A stretch of 64,000 nucleotides of DNA from the NCBI GenBank assembly GCA_025642065.1, contig JAODUP010000275.1, forward strand, positions 365,001-429,000, written 5' to 3'. A program made the translations under genes and the position numbers. Positions within the stretch are counted from its first letter, which is position 1, and each line of letters begins with the position of its first letter. Below, piece by piece: positions 13,521 to 24,476 of the stretch. Source of the DNA: Paralvinella palmiformis. Its lineage: Eukaryota > Annelida > Polychaeta > Terebellida > Alvinellidae. The notes under the pieces were generated by a model, which saw only the letters and a list, made by a program, of their open reading frames with translations, had not been told where the DNA came from and did not search any database.

Positions 13521-16500
13521 GTGTATATATATATATATATATTATAGTAACTGCATTGACTCAAGAAGTAACTCCAACATAAAATATACCGGTATAGGTT
13601 CTCTCCAAGCTGCTGAGACGATAGATGGTCGTACTATGGCCACTGGCATCCCTTCAGCCTCGGTAATGAGTAAATGTTCTGCCAAGTTCTTGGTATAAGT
13701 GTATGTATTTGGTAAATTACCGAGTAACTTTGGCGTAACCAGGTCCAACATCTCATCTGACATCCACCTAAAAATCACGAACAAAGTGATCTCCATTAGT
13801 ATCCCACTATATCATGTATATGGTAATAATACATGGCTACTTGTGGTAATTATACATATAATGAACATTATCTCATAACTCATAAATGTGATCTGTTAAC
13901 TCTAACTCTAATATTATAAAACAATTTAATCAACTTCTGGTGGCTTTTTTTTGGATAATATAAATGAGCCTAGAAAAAAACAAAAAACCAAGACAAGAAA
14001 CATGTTGGAAATGTATACTAAATGAAAATACAAAATATCACACACACACACACACACACCCTCTGCCCCTGTCTCTCCCCAAGCAGCTTGCTTAATCCAC
14101 AAAAAATATATCATAGTAAAATTAATCTTACTTGATATCTAGACAGACATCACTCAAACTTTATATAACTTTAACATTACCATTTTGTAAGTTAATGTAT
14201 ATCATATTTGTACTACTTTAATCCATGACCCATTATCCTGTGACTTTACTCCCATTAAAAATAATCTAGTTCTTTACTACCTAGCCCACTAGAAGACTAA
14301 ATAAAAATATTGAGCTTAACCTGGTCTAGTCCGTGGATTACCATATATAGTTGTGGTTAAGTTGATTTTTGGGGGAGGGAAAGGGAAGTTCTCAGAAGCA
14401 CCTTGACTTATAGGCGTGTCATATTTCCTACCAGCTGAAGGAAAGATGTTTTGGGTATTCCTTGACACACACCATTATCAAATTCAACCCAATAAGAGCT
14501 AGAGTTGGAACAAAATCGTCATATCGCTGCCTACTAAACCATTATTATTAAATATTAAATAACAATTAATTTTCACCAAACTGTTATTTGGATTTCCCAA
14601 ACATGCTAGTCTTTATATAATAATACTTGATAGTCATTCACTGGTACCTACCAGTACCTCCAGATGTGCTGTGAAACAATGAATTAAAAACACTTGTCAA
14701 TTGAAGTTACAATAAGGCGTGTTTGTGTGAGCCAGAGCCAGAACAAATTTGTCACATCGCTGCCTATTAATCCATTATTATTCAAAAAACGATGACTAAT
14801 TTTTACCAAACTGATACTTGAATTTCCTAAACATATATATCAGTCTTTATCTGCTGTGTCAACTAATACGCGAGTATATATGGTAGTCTTAATAAACAAC
14901 TATACATATCACAGTTATGATGATCTATATCTGACTCCATATAAAAGAGTCTTCAATATTATACTATAATTTAACAATATTAATTATCTATAATAACTAG
15001 GACAACTAAGTTGAAAAGTATTTCAGTTATCATAAATAAGGGTATAACAATTAACATTATGATCATTAATAAAATGACATTCTCAAACTGATCCGTCATT
15101 AGTAACAGTTTCTAACCCTATTAAACTAAAGTATCAATTTTTTCAGCATTAATACAAATTTGTTTAGACGAATGATTAAAAAAATGTCAAAATATATACA
15201 TAATCAACCAAATAATAAAAATTCCAGCTGAAATTGCTAGTAATTAGACTAAAACTAATTTGTGGGCATCAGCATTCTGAAGCTAGACATAGACTAGATG
15301 CTTCTCAAGTACTATATACAAGCTGTCTGTATGACCCAGTTATAACAATACAAACAAGTGTCAGCCAAGCATATATTATTGGGAACAATGAATATTAAGG
15401 TATAATTGGTCCAAGTGACTATGAAATGGATAAAAACAATAATTAATTTTTCCATCAATCTAAGCTCACAATATGCCTGCATGCTGGTAAACCAGTCAGG
15501 ATGTACCCCCCCCCCCGATCAGTTTTCAGCCCCAGGATGCTATTTTAAGTCTAATCTATGACAACAACACAAAAACTATGACCTTGTGATTTAATATGTA
15601 CTGATCATAATGTTGAGAGGTGATTGTTGCCTGAAAACCACTTGACATTTGATTGGTAAACACATCCTATCATTGAGAGATGTATACTTCACAGATAATA
15701 TCAAATAATAATGATGGGGGTCAACTGTTGTATGCACCTATTGTGTTGATGAACAATATAAACAATAACTTTTCAAGGGCACTATTTATAATCAGTTAAG
15801 TATTTCTGAATTTTTCTCTGTTAATCCCCAACCCTCAACTCATCCTCAGGTCATGACAACATAGTTAAATATAATAATAATATACAAAATTTATATACCA
15901 CCCTATATAACCTGTAAGAAGGTTATTCTTAGGCGCTTGAGTTTATTAAGTGTATTACTCAATGTGCCCCTATAAATATTACTGAGTCACATTAACAACA
16001 TGATGATGATATTAAAAATAATAATGATTAAATAAAAGGCAGCTACTTGAATAATTAATAAACAGATACTTCCTGCCTTACAATTATTTAGTAAATTCAT
16101 AACCTGAAATAGAAAAAAATTCAAGTTCAGTGTTGATTCTAGGATTGTTATGAAGTGAGCCTTGCGGCCCATGCCTGCTGATGAAGTGGGCCCCAAAGTG
16201 GCCTGGGGAAGCACCAAAGGTGCGAAGCCATTCTTGTTGATGGTTGTCATGACAATACCTGTGAAATGCCTTGGCCAATTAAAACAGCACATAACAATAC
16301 AAGACAAAACTAAGTACTTTCAGTAAGTCATTCATTACTCGGAACATTTAGTGGGTGTATCATGAAATGGATGCGGGTTTGGTGGTTAATTGCACCTGAT
16401 GGAAATGTTCTGTGACATTTCGGGCACAGTTGCTTTATTTTTTGTGTGCCTCATCTACATTTCGCGAGAATCCTGCCAAAACTGAAGTTGCCTGACTAGA

Positions 16501-19500
16501 TGATAAACTCACTGTACTATAGCAATATGGCTGGGGATCAATCTCTATTCTTATCAAAACAAGGAATCCCAGATCTTAACTCATTCAATCACAAGGATGG
16601 TATAAATACCATGGAGCCAAACTACTATAACAATCAACTACCAATGAGCTAGTTTCAGAACACATCCAAACACCAATAATCCAATTCTATTTATTTGGTC
16701 GTATTCTGGCTTCTATTTGTTGGGTAACTAAACTGAATTGTTGACAAGACACAGAACAAATATTTGTTATTTTGGTCCTCTTTTTACCAATCCAAAATTA
16801 ATTTCTGGCCATCAATTTGCACAACAGTATGGCTCTTTGGCTAAAAGCTTCATTCATCAAACACAGAGCCTAGATAATAAAATACATTCAGAGACAAGAT
16901 TATGACAATTTTATATTAAAATCTAATTGTCAGTCACATATTTCCCATATGTAGCCCCAAACAATAGGATACACTAAATGTTGACATCATTGTTGACATT
17001 TCTTCTACATACATTATAGTGATTAACGACTTATTGTCTTAACTGAATATCATGTTCTATGTCCTTAGACCATGACACAAAGATTAAAACAACCTTTGCC
17101 TGATATGATTATTAGTAACAGCTTACTAAATTATACACATTTTAATGGTAACTGTTAACACTTCTGATTAATGTAAACAATACAGACTGTAATTAAATTG
17201 TTTTCCAATGTTCTACAGATTCAAGTAACCAATAATCTTAGTTCATGTAAATGTTCACTGCCATCATTAATGAGAATATTTATGGAGAACACTGACCTGT
17301 ACACAAAATAACAAGATTATACCTGCTTCTACTGTAACAAGGTAAACAGAATTCTAATTGTTCAGTTATTCCAGTATCAATCATAGTTTTTATAAGGAAG
17401 TCAGCCCAAAACTTGGGTCTTTCAGTCGGATATTATTGTGGGTAACTGTGTCTTGGCTAAAGTCACCGGGTAACTGCGTATTTAGTGTTACAGCCTCCAC
17501 TTTGTAGAACAGGTTGCTGATGGAAATTATAAATGCAAACTCTCTAAAAAGTTTAAATCTGTTCCCCAAAATTAAGATTCTTGCAGTATATCATCTGAAT
17601 GTTAACAACTGTGGGAATCCAAGATATAATAGTGAAAAAATCAAAATCTAGTTAGTCCGATGGCCTGATAATTTTAGCAATATAAAGATCTATAAACAAA
17701 TAAACACATTCACATATGACTGAAGTAATAGGCAGAAACTCAACAAACACAATGGAAGTTATTTAAAGTGAGTGAATAAAGTTTAATGTGGGATATTATC
17801 ACAAAAGGGACAATAGATAAGACTACTTACTCCAATATGTCAATTATCTTCTGTGGCTCAATAGGTGGCGGATAGATGGTTTCCTCAATATATTCCTTGT
17901 TACAGTTGGAATATGCCGTTGACACATGGATGAAGGCCTCGAGTCTCTTACACTGTTTGAATACCTGGACCATCCTCCTCACACCAAGACAGTTCATCTC
18001 CATGGCCAACCTGAAAATCAGACACAACACAATAAACATCTACTGTACACACATCATGATTAACACAAGCTTTCTTCCGATTGTATTACTGTCTTCTTCT
18101 ATAAGACATTTATACTCAATAGTCAGATTGGACTAGTAATAAAACCTGTTTTTACATAACAGGATGGCAACGAGAATATTTTTCACAATAAATAAAGTAT
18201 ACAGTGCACTAATAGATACATTGAAGGGGATAATAATATACAAAGGGAACTGTTTATAGATATCATACAAGATTATTGATAATTAATGTTTTACAGCCAC
18301 ATTTGTACACGCATGGTAGGCTAAATGGGCCGAGCGACCTCCAAAGGTAATGAAGTGAAGTCAAACATGAAACAGCCTTCAGATATGCCCACACCCAAGA
18401 TTCGAACAGGGGTGGTAGTGATCTGTGATCCAACACACTACCGTTAGACCATGTAGGCATCTCCATTATACGACTATGACTGATAAAATCATAAATTGAT
18501 CCATTACCTCCAACAACTACATCTATTTTAAACTTTAAAACACTATTTATAAACCATAAAAATGAAACTCTATTTCAAAACAACCAGTTTAACATCTAAC
18601 AGAAGTTTGTATAAAAATATCATACAAGTATCAGCGAAAGATTCAATATTACCCTTATAATATGTACGTCACATATCTAATATCAATTAACAAAGTTTGT
18701 ATCTTTATTGCCACCAATGTAAGCTAATCCAGGAGAAAAATTATTTTAGGCCAAATATAGACAAATGTTTAATAGAACTCTTATCCTTTGGTTTATCAGG
18801 CTCCCCCCTACTATATATATATGTGTGTGCGTCTGCCCACTTGTATGTTGTGTATAAGTGAACATTTTACCTTTTTTACAGAATCTATTTTTTTTTGTAA
18901 AATACATCTATTAACTTTATGGTGTTTTTGCTGAATAAATATATTCTAGCCATAAATTGTAGGACCTGAAACATATAACATTTGTAGGCCTTTAGCATGT
19001 TATGGATACAGATGGTATCAGCCCCTATAGTGAAGGATTTCTAGTCATTAGATGCTCAAACTAGTCAGTCTGTTGTGGTTAGTAATAACCTATTTTGGCA
19101 TAATAAGTAACTGTCTGAAATTTTTTTGGGTGATTTACAAATATGATAGAATTAATAGTACTATTCAACATATAAAAGGACAAAATTCTATCAAACTGTA
19201 TCTTGTGTCATATGTTTTCCAGTTGTGACAATGTTTAAATACACAGTTCTTATGAGAAGTTTTCTTAAAAGGCAATAAGAACTGACAGACCAAACAAGAA
19301 TCATCAAGCAGCTATGCTTCATAACTCTGAAAATCTTCTACCGAACACAGAAACAGGAAGGACAACGTACCTCAGAGGTTCCTCAAATCTGACTGATGCT
19401 GCAGAATGGAACACGATATCTATTGTATTAAGCAGCATTTCTTTATCGGAGTCAAACAGAGCCAGTCCTTCCTCCATGATATCTCCATGAATGGCACGAA

Positions 19501-20164
19501 CCTTTTCTTGAAAATCCGGCATATTCTTTTCTACATTCTCAAACAACTGAAATTAGAACAGAAACGAACTCAGTTTTATTACAAGAATGTAGCATAAAAT
19601 AAACCGAACCTCGCTGGCTGGTCTAATAACTATGATCAGAAGACATCAGACACCGAATTAGTGGAAGTCAACAAATTGTCTGTTATCATGCTGTAAGGTC
19701 ATCACTAAATGGAGGTCGTCTTCATAAAAATTGCTAGGTTGTTTGATGTTGATAATTTTTATGATATAGATAAAAAGATGATGACCATCTCTGATATTAT
19801 TTTATTGTAAAACACCGATCACGACGATAACCAAATTAGATGTCAAAAAATTTCTGGATTAGATTGTGGAGAATAATTTACACCCTTTAAACAAACCAAA
19901 GTGAGGGAAAGATGAATTGTTAATTAACTTGATAAATGTTTTACTTGCTGAATGCATTAAACAACCAATTGTTACCTTTTGGTCCAGGATCTTTTTTAAT
20001 CGTTCTTCGGCCGTTTGCCCTTTCTTCGGTCGGATCAGGCAGTAGATGGCCTTGACGTTTGGACAGCATCGTAACAATTTCTCGATGATGACCTTGCCTA
20101 TGAATCCTGTAGCTCCAGTCAGAAATATGTTCTTGTTAGTGTAGAATTCTGGTATTGTCGTCAT
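6862..20164 (-). CDS. FAR1: Fatty acyl-CoA reductase (FAR1/FAR2-type), complete, 11 coding exons
   Basis: The enzyme reduces long-chain fatty acyl-CoA to fatty alcohol with NADPH, feeding ether-lipid and wax synthesis. In vertebrates FAR1 sits on peroxisomes. Joined exons, in coding order: 20164-19976, 19546-19371, 18010-17831, 13767-13590, 12637-12593, 11288-11102, 10089-10005, 9870-9781, 8468-8339, 7556-7429, 7027-6862. They total 1554 bases, or 517 residues plus TAA, close to the roughly 515 of vertebrate FARs. All introns are GT-AG and every phase joins. Seen in the protein: the Rossmann loop GATGFIG (17-23), HSAASVRF (110-117), VSTAYSN (151-157), the YTYTK catalytic pair Y204/K208, a FAR_C region around 350-450, and a hydrophobic basic tail (about 470-510) typical of the membrane anchor. 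The start has G at -3. No frameshift or lost key residue was seen. It is probably the single ancestor-type gene of FAR1 and FAR2, so the symbol is approximate. Confidence 0.95.
7225..7283. repeat. Compound (CT)n(CA)n microsatellite
   Basis: A CT tract followed by a CA tract inside FAR intron 10. Confidence 0.95.
7429..7556 (-). CDS. FAR1: FAR exon 10
   Basis: Codes residues 421-462, including HWPTYMENSCLGTK and the GLPAARAHLRK segment. It is flanked by TTTTTAG and GTAAGA. Confidence 0.95.
7975..8222 (+). mobile_element. tRNA-derived SINE (type C)
   Basis: A tRNA-like head has a B-box-like GGGTTCAAAGCC near 8003. After a middle part of its own, the 3' portion (about 8108-8222) resembles the 3' portion of the type B SINEs at 26.85 and 29.7 kb (CRCTCTG...GTGAYCACCCTC, then CAACTCAATAAA). 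It lies in FAR intron 9, opposite to the gene. Confidence 0.6.
8339..8468 (-). CDS. FAR1: FAR exon 9
   Basis: Codes residues 377-420: LYTKLHKTMGSLKYFTSHEW followed by MSPEDQK, typical of FAR_C. The donor is GTCAGA in phase 0. Confidence 0.94.
8638..8692. repeat. (TCTG)n(TC)n microsatellite
   Basis: A run of TCTG units passes into TC and TG repeats in FAR intron 8. Confidence 0.95.
9033..9235 (+). mobile_element. Possible decayed SINE
   Basis: The segment has higher GC than its surroundings and a B-box-like GATTCAAATCC near 9164. No clear A box, partner copy or target duplication was found, so the assignment is tentative. Confidence 0.35.
9781..9870 (-). CDS. FAR1: FAR exon 8
   Basis: Ninety bases found by conservation: residues 347-376, with HDCWVLVSHLIPAYMVD and GKKPR, the FAR_C signature. 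It is flanked by TTACAG and GTATGT. Confidence 0.92.
10005..10089 (-). CDS. FAR1: FAR exon 7
   Basis: Codes residues 319-346, including NYFKRYPLD and YRRPKVR at the boundary with the FAR_C domain. Its acceptor TTTAAG is slightly unusual; its donor is GTAAGA. Confidence 0.92.
10398..10742 (+). mobile_element. MITE, family 1 (copy a), intact ends
   Basis: This 345-bp element begins AGACATGGGGTCAATTCCA and ends with the near inverse TGGAATTGACCCAATGTCT. Its interior is full of GGAATTG/CAATTCC steps and a palindromic ACTCAGAGTA block. It has no coding capacity. It lies in FAR intron 6 and is a reference for three further copies (27358, 28692 and 39855). Confidence 0.8.
11102..11288 (-). CDS. FAR1: FAR exon 6
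   Basis: Follows TTACAG and codes residues 257-318, including TGKGFLRSM, ADLVPLDLPVN and the TTGSQNPFTWGE block, plus one base of 319. The donor is GTAGTT. Confidence 0.94.
12537..12564. repeat. (CA)n microsatellite
   Basis: CA tract directly downstream of FAR exon 5 on the minus strand. Confidence 0.95.
12593..12637 (-). CDS. FAR1: FAR exon 5 (45-bp microexon)
   Basis: Fifteen codons, GWVDNFNGPSSLYIA (242-256), between TTTAG and GTAAGT. This segment is conserved in animal FARs and is too short to show as an open frame on its own. Confidence 0.92.
13471..13541. repeat. Compound (CA)n(TA)n microsatellite
   Basis: A CA tract passes through CCCG into TA repeats. It lies within 50 bp of the FAR exon 4 donor. 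Confidence 0.95.
13590..13767 (-). CDS. FAR1: FAR exon 4 (catalytic YxxxK)
   Basis: Completes Glu182 and codes to 241. NTYTYTKNLAEH holds the catalytic Tyr204 and Lys208, followed by the conserved VRPSIVSAAWREPIP. It ends CCG|GTATAT in phase 0, close to a (TA)n(CA)n tract. Confidence 0.95.
14339..14885. mobile_element. pogo/Tigger-like MITE (copy 1)
   Basis: Flanked by TA. Its right end read inversely is TACCATATATACTCGCGTAT, and its left end begins TACCATATATAG. Inside are two diverged copies of a block containing CACCAAACTG. The whole matches the element at 49333-50045. TA target sites and these ends fit the pogo branch of Tc1/mariner. No transposase remains. Confidence 0.7.
16110..16275. 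other. Unassigned GC-rich block in FAR intron 3
   Basis: About 165 bases with much higher GC than the surrounding intron and open frames on both strands. The minus strand reads, for example, FGASPGHFGAHFISRHGPQG; the plus strand reads ADEVGPKVAWGSTKGAKPF. On the minus strand a CATTTCACAG acceptor-like site precedes it, but no good donor follows. FAR homology runs straight from exon 3 to exon 4, so it is not part of the main transcript. It could be a fragment of an unrecognised transposon or retrocopy. Confidence 0.4.
17450..17525 (+). mobile_element. LINE 3' coding scrap
   Basis: About 75 bases (CTAAAGTCAC, GTTACAGCCTCCACTTTG, GAACAGGTTGCTG) align with 40672-40740 of the LINE fragment inside CCDC91. 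That region codes SYGDCAFSVAAPTLWNKLP. This copy has stops and is antisense to FAR. Confidence 0.6.
17831..18010 (-). CDS. FAR1: FAR exon 3
   Basis: This exon follows TTTTCAG and completes Arg122. It codes residues to 181, including FIHVSTAYSNC, with two bases of Glu182 at its end. The donor is GTAAGT. Confidence 0.95.
18270..18464 (-). mobile_element. tRNA-derived SINE, type A (copy 1)
   Basis: On the minus strand it has an A box TGGTCTAACGGTAGTG and a B box GTTCGAATC. The body, with GGGCATATCTGAAGG and CATTACCTTTGGAGG, then GGCTGTAAAACAT and an ATC-rich tail, is shared with copies at 21433 and 52703. It lies in FAR intron 2 in the same orientation as the gene. Confidence 0.85.
19371..19546 (-). 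CDS. FAR1: FAR exon 2
   Basis: This exon follows AATTTCAG and codes residues 64-121 plus two bases of 122. It carries HSAASVRFEEPL, a hallmark of the FAR NAD-binding domain, and ends CTGAG|GTACG. Confidence 0.95.
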
Positions 20165-20195
20165 GACTGTTTATCTCGTGCATCAAACACATCGG
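19976..20195 (-). CDS. FAR1: FAR exon 1 (first coding exon, with 5' UTR part)
   Basis: Coding 20164-19976 gives residues 1-63, including TGATGFIGK of the NADPH-binding fold, and ends CAAAAG|GTAAC in phase 0. A TTTGCAG acceptor ends at 20196, so 20165-20195 looks like 5' UTR spliced to an upstream untranslated exon that I could not locate. Confidence 0.93.
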
Positions 20196-20847
20196 CTGCA
20201 AATTATGAAACCATTTACTGACCCATAGAAGAAGCGGAACACACACACACTATGTTACATCATGCAGCGGTGTGACAGAAGAATAAATAATATGTATCAC
20301 AGCAAAAATCAATTCACACATTTATCATCAACCTTTCTACATCAAACTGAGAACACATCAGAATCTCTTTGGGTGGGTCAACAATAAATAAAAGCAGGAT
20401 CAAACCAATGACCATTGTCATGTTATTATCATATAACACTGACAGTAAACAGAAGTGATGTTCACTTTCTTATACAGGTAGTCATACACTTACTGATTAG
20501 AACTGTCCTTTATAGGTTAGTTGGTTAACAGTGACAACCCACCATAGGTCTCATCAGGGTCTCTCTAGTTCATAACACTGTACTCGTATATGAAAGCTAT
20601 ACTTTTTAGTTAGGTTTGTGGGCTCGCTCTCTCTCACACACATAAATGCTCAGGCTTGGCAAATATAATTTTTTTTACACAGATGTCATCGACGCCTTTA
20701 ATTAAGGTTACTTAGCGTCACATAAAAAACATTTATTTTACAGTTTTTACATATACCGGTAATTGTAAAGTGTAACAGAGCAAATAATAATCTTACCGAA
20801 GTATCAAATCACATTTGGATGTTAACTCCCCCCACTCTACCATTATT

Positions 20848-21297
20848 ACCAATTCTAGATCACATTAACTAACTGTATGAACATAACTTGTGAGACGACT
20901 AATAGTCCTCTGGTCTGTTAATCCCTCATCTCAAATTAACATATATCGTAATTTTGTTAACGACTTCATCTTCTCCAAATAGGTGTGTTTGTAACTTCAT
21001 TTCCAACTAGTAAAAGCAGTCCAAGATCACATTTAAATCACAAACATCAACACCACGTGGCAGTGACTAATAGGGGATGAGGGTCTCTGCCCCAAATTTC
21101 AACAACGCTTAAATCAATATTCTCCTGCTATTGTACATACAAATATTGATTTCTGACCACTGAAAGGTTTCATGACGTTGAAAATCTCTGTGTCGTGACT
21201 ATTTGTGGTATTGTTGTAATTTTAGACTTCAACCGTATATATAAAGCGGGGAGGTTGTAAAACTCTGTGTGAGAACACTTTCTTCATGCAACATTTA
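20848..21297 (+). repeat. Diverged direct duplication, copy 1
   Basis: About 450 bp alignable with 24892-25338. Shared landmarks in order are CACCAATTCTAG, GTGTTTGTA then CTTCATTT, TCACATTTAAATCA, TTGATTTCTGA, TTTCATGAC, and AACTCTGTGTG then GAACACTTT. By eye about 70% of bases agree. It has no coding potential. It may be a transposon family or an old segmental duplication upstream of FAR. Confidence 0.7.
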
Positions 21298-21432
21298 GCA
21301 ACACAAAATATGCTAAATTTAAGAAATATGGTCATCAGCAAGCCAATAATGCTGCCTGAATGCAAGTAGATGACACAAGTGTTAGAAAGATTGTCTCAAA
21401 TCCCGACCAGTTATGTTATCTAGAGAGATATA

Positions 21433-21610
21433 GAGGCGCCTCCGTGGTCTAGCGGTAGCGTGCTGGACCACAGATCACTACCACCCGTGTTCGAATCTCG
21501 GCGTGGGCATATCTGAAGGTTGTTTCGTCTTTCACTTCGTCTCATTACCTTTGGAGGTCGCTCAGCCTACCTTGTGCACAAAAGTGGACGTAAAACATCA
21601 ATCATCATCA
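21433..21610 (+). mobile_element. tRNA-derived SINE, type A (copy 2), with perfect target duplication
   Basis: The tRNA-like head carries TGGTCTAGCGGTAGCG and GTTCGAATC; the tail is (ATC)n. The 11-base target duplication AGAGAGATATA flanks it exactly at 21422-21432 and 21611-21621. Intact boxes and perfect duplications point to a recent insertion. Confidence 0.92.
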
Positions 21611-21894
21611 AGAGAGATATACCCCAGGTTCAGATCCCATTTTAGACTGCTGCTGTGCAAAAGTTCTGATATAGAGACAGAAATGGATACTGATAGTCAT
21701 ATTGTAAAAACCAGAATATGCTTACGTAATCATAGTTAATGATATACACTATGATTGGTGATATAATTTGTGTTCATGTTTATCACATTATTTAAGTTTT
21801 TTTACAGTTAATAATGTTTTTTACAAACTAATGTAAAAGTTTTTTTTTAACAGAACTCTGCACATGCTAACTAAATACTTGCACAGGGTTATAT

Positions 21895-21938
<44 letters not shown>
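21895..21938. repeat. (TA)n microsatellite
   Basis: About 44 bases of alternating TA. Confidence 0.96.
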
Positions 21939-21940
<2 letters not shown>

Positions 21941-22145
21941 TCTATGTTCAGACAAACTAACAGTGGGATACATCATTTTGGAACCTACCCAGGACTTTAT
22001 TCATACTCGAAGCCACACTTCTCAAAACACAATCCGATACAATGTACAAAGTGTACTGAAGTACACTACAAGTTGAAAAATGAACAAGGCTCTTGGAAGG
22101 TCAATGGATTATTGTACTTTTAGTAATGAACAACACTAGAAAACC

Positions 22146-22362
22146 ATTGTGTTATCTAATATATCATATAAATTATGTAGCCATGTCTCATCTTTTGCGG
22201 ATGATACAAGAGTAATTCTTGCCATCAGAAATGAGGACGACGTCCAGGCACTACAAAATGACCTCAAAACAATATACAAGTGGCAACAAATAAACAACAT
22301 GCAATTTAATGAAAACAACTTTGAACTACTCCGATATGGTAAATATCAGGATTGTCAATAGC
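22146..22362 (+). pseudogene. LINE reverse transcriptase fragment (FADD box)
   Basis: A 70-codon frame reads HVSSFADDTRVILAIRNEDD and then LKTIYKWQQINNMQFN. The FADD box is the catalytic centre of non-LTR reverse transcriptase, and the following helix region W...NNMQFN..K is typical of it. The fragment is cut off on both sides and is not functional. It belongs to the CR1/L2/jockey group, with clade unresolved. Confidence 0.8.
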
Positions 22363-22495
22363 TTTTACATCTGCAGTAAAATGTTACGTTTTATTATCAG
22401 AATCTGTGGTGTAAAGTGTTCACTGAAGATAAGTTAACTACTTCACATATCACAATCATACCAACATTATCAAAACTGATAAGATCACATCATAA

Positions 22496-22537
22496 TAAAA
22501 AGGTAAGCTATTATTAACATAATAGCTTACCTTTTTA
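22496..22537. repeat. Perfect 19-bp hairpin
   Basis: The arm TAAAAAGGTAAGCTATTAT (22496-22514) is followed by a 4-base spacer and its exact inverse at 22519-22537. No transposon ends were recognised around it. Confidence 0.9.
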
Positions 22538-24279
22538 AGTGAATTATCAAATAAATGAAGTCAGAATTATAGCATACCTAATCAACGTCTGAGATACATT
22601 CACTTTGGTCCTGTAATAACACAGCCATTGATCATGGTAGGTTATGATTTTGTTTACTTTTTAAATCAATCGATCAGGCCATACATTGAAATGGTAATAT
22701 GTTCATGAATGTTTCATTACACACACACACCACATTATATTAACAACATTTAATCCAGTCAGTGGGCAAGTGGCTTATTTAGTCTCAACACTAGTCACAT
22801 TTGGATATAGGGCTGAGTGATTACTGTATATAGAAACAGCCCATAAACATGGGTACTTCGTTTCAATTCCAAACATAATCAGCGATTAACGTAACAGTAT
22901 TTCAATCACTACACATGTGTTTGACTTGGATATGGGGTGAGTAAGTGGCATATTCAATCTCCTGACTTGGGTGTTTGTAGCTTAGTTCCCTACCAACTAG
23001 ACTACTTGAGTGACAACAAAAAAAGAATTATGTTGGAAGATCTTGACTAAAGACTCAGAATCTGATATGAACACTTTACTATGGAGACATGTAGGTGGGG
23101 TTGTTTATCCCACAATTTTACTATTCCCGGTTAATTAATATTCTGTATATACACACAATAAAATATAAATATTCAAATTCAAGTTAAATAAATTACTGGT
23201 TGATGAAGATTTTTATTTGTAGGTTCCTCATCTTATTATAGTATTTAACATAACAGATTAATACAAATGTTGTATTAAACTACTTTCAATCGAGATGTCA
23301 AATTGTCCAAGCAAAAAAAGGAAGCTATAACAACTATAGTCACAGACAGACACATTAATATTAGACAATATAATATATATGAAGACTAAGTAACAATTGT
23401 TACTAATTAAAGTGGTCTGGCAGGTAATAAAAGGTTCTCTTCGTAGGCTAAAATCTTCAGCATGGAATCTCTCTGTCAAATTATCATCAATAATTTTCAA
23501 GCTGTACCTGTATCTAAAATAAAATGATTTCAAGTATTCTGATAAAAGTAAAGGATGCTGCACTTCTGCTTCAAACTGTATCTACTTTCTAAACAAGAAA
23601 ACCCCAAACAACCATCAGGCTGTTAAAATTCCATCATAAAGGAAGTATACTAGTACTATATGATAAATATATCCCATGCTGTAAAAACAATAACATTGAT
23701 TGTGGAATATAAATTTCAGGTTAAACTGTTTAAAATACTATGAAATGTTTTAAACTTGTGAAAACCTGATAACTAATGCTATACAAATAGAAAAATTATT
23801 GTGGTATTTCATCATAAAATCTCTTTATGGTTCCATGATGTAACTTTAAATAATTTAATTGACCAATTAGATTTTGGGGGAAGATCTTTATATTTCTGCT
23901 TTCTGTAAAAAAAACTTTTTACTGGGAGATGAATGTTAAAAGTAATATGATGCAGACACATATTAAATTGTGCGGTTGTGCCACTGAGCAGATCAGTTTT
24001 TTAATGCACTCACCCCAATTTCTACAGAGAGATTTTTAATTTATAGTATTGACAACACAAAAACATCAATAATAACATGTGTTAACACTGTTCAATGTTA
24101 GTGACAGTGCTCAAGTTGGACACTTAAGTGTTCAACAACAAACATCTCAACACAAGTGAAATAAGGACACATTAAAAAAATTCAACAAGGTTGTTAATGT
24201 GATTCTCCAAGAACTATTCAAGTCTTCAGTCTTTTCTAGTATCTTATAGAACTGCATGAGGCATATATCATTCCACAAC

Positions 24280-24476
24280 TACTGTCAATAAATCCTAACC
24301 ATGTCTTAGAACTGTCACTGAATAAAATTTTCAAATGTCTTTGTTATCAACATATAAGATCTGTAATAAAGTACCATAAACTAGCCAAATATTTCTATAT
24401 AATCTGATCAACAAAGTTTATGACAATTACTGTCAATAAATCCTAACCATGTCTTAGAACTGTCACTGAATAAAAT
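24280..24476. repeat. Exact 49-bp direct repeat, 148 bp apart
   Basis: Positions 24280-24328 and 24428-24476 are identical (both start TACTGTCAATAAATCC). The DNA between them is not repeated. Confidence 0.92.

Larger units (their letters stand above)
13768..17830 (-). other. FAR intron 3 (4.06 kb)
   Basis: This is the longest reductase intron. It holds a pogo-type MITE (14339-14885), a LINE scrap near 17450-17525, a (CA)n tract at 14040 and an unexplained GC-rich block at about 16110-16275. The rest is AT-rich with nothing recognised. Confidence 0.85.

Noticed and set aside
16084..16278. A 64-codon minus-strand frame in FAR intron 3 as an extra or alternative FAR exon.
   Set aside because: Exon 3 and exon 4 join in phase and match FAR continuously (DILE-WMSDE). 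The frame has no donor site and no FAR similarity.
21433..21505. The tRNA-like start of the SINE as a true tRNA gene.
   Set aside because: A and B boxes are present, but a full cloverleaf with acceptor stem is not evident, and the same sequence recurs with a shared body and tail in two other SINE copies.
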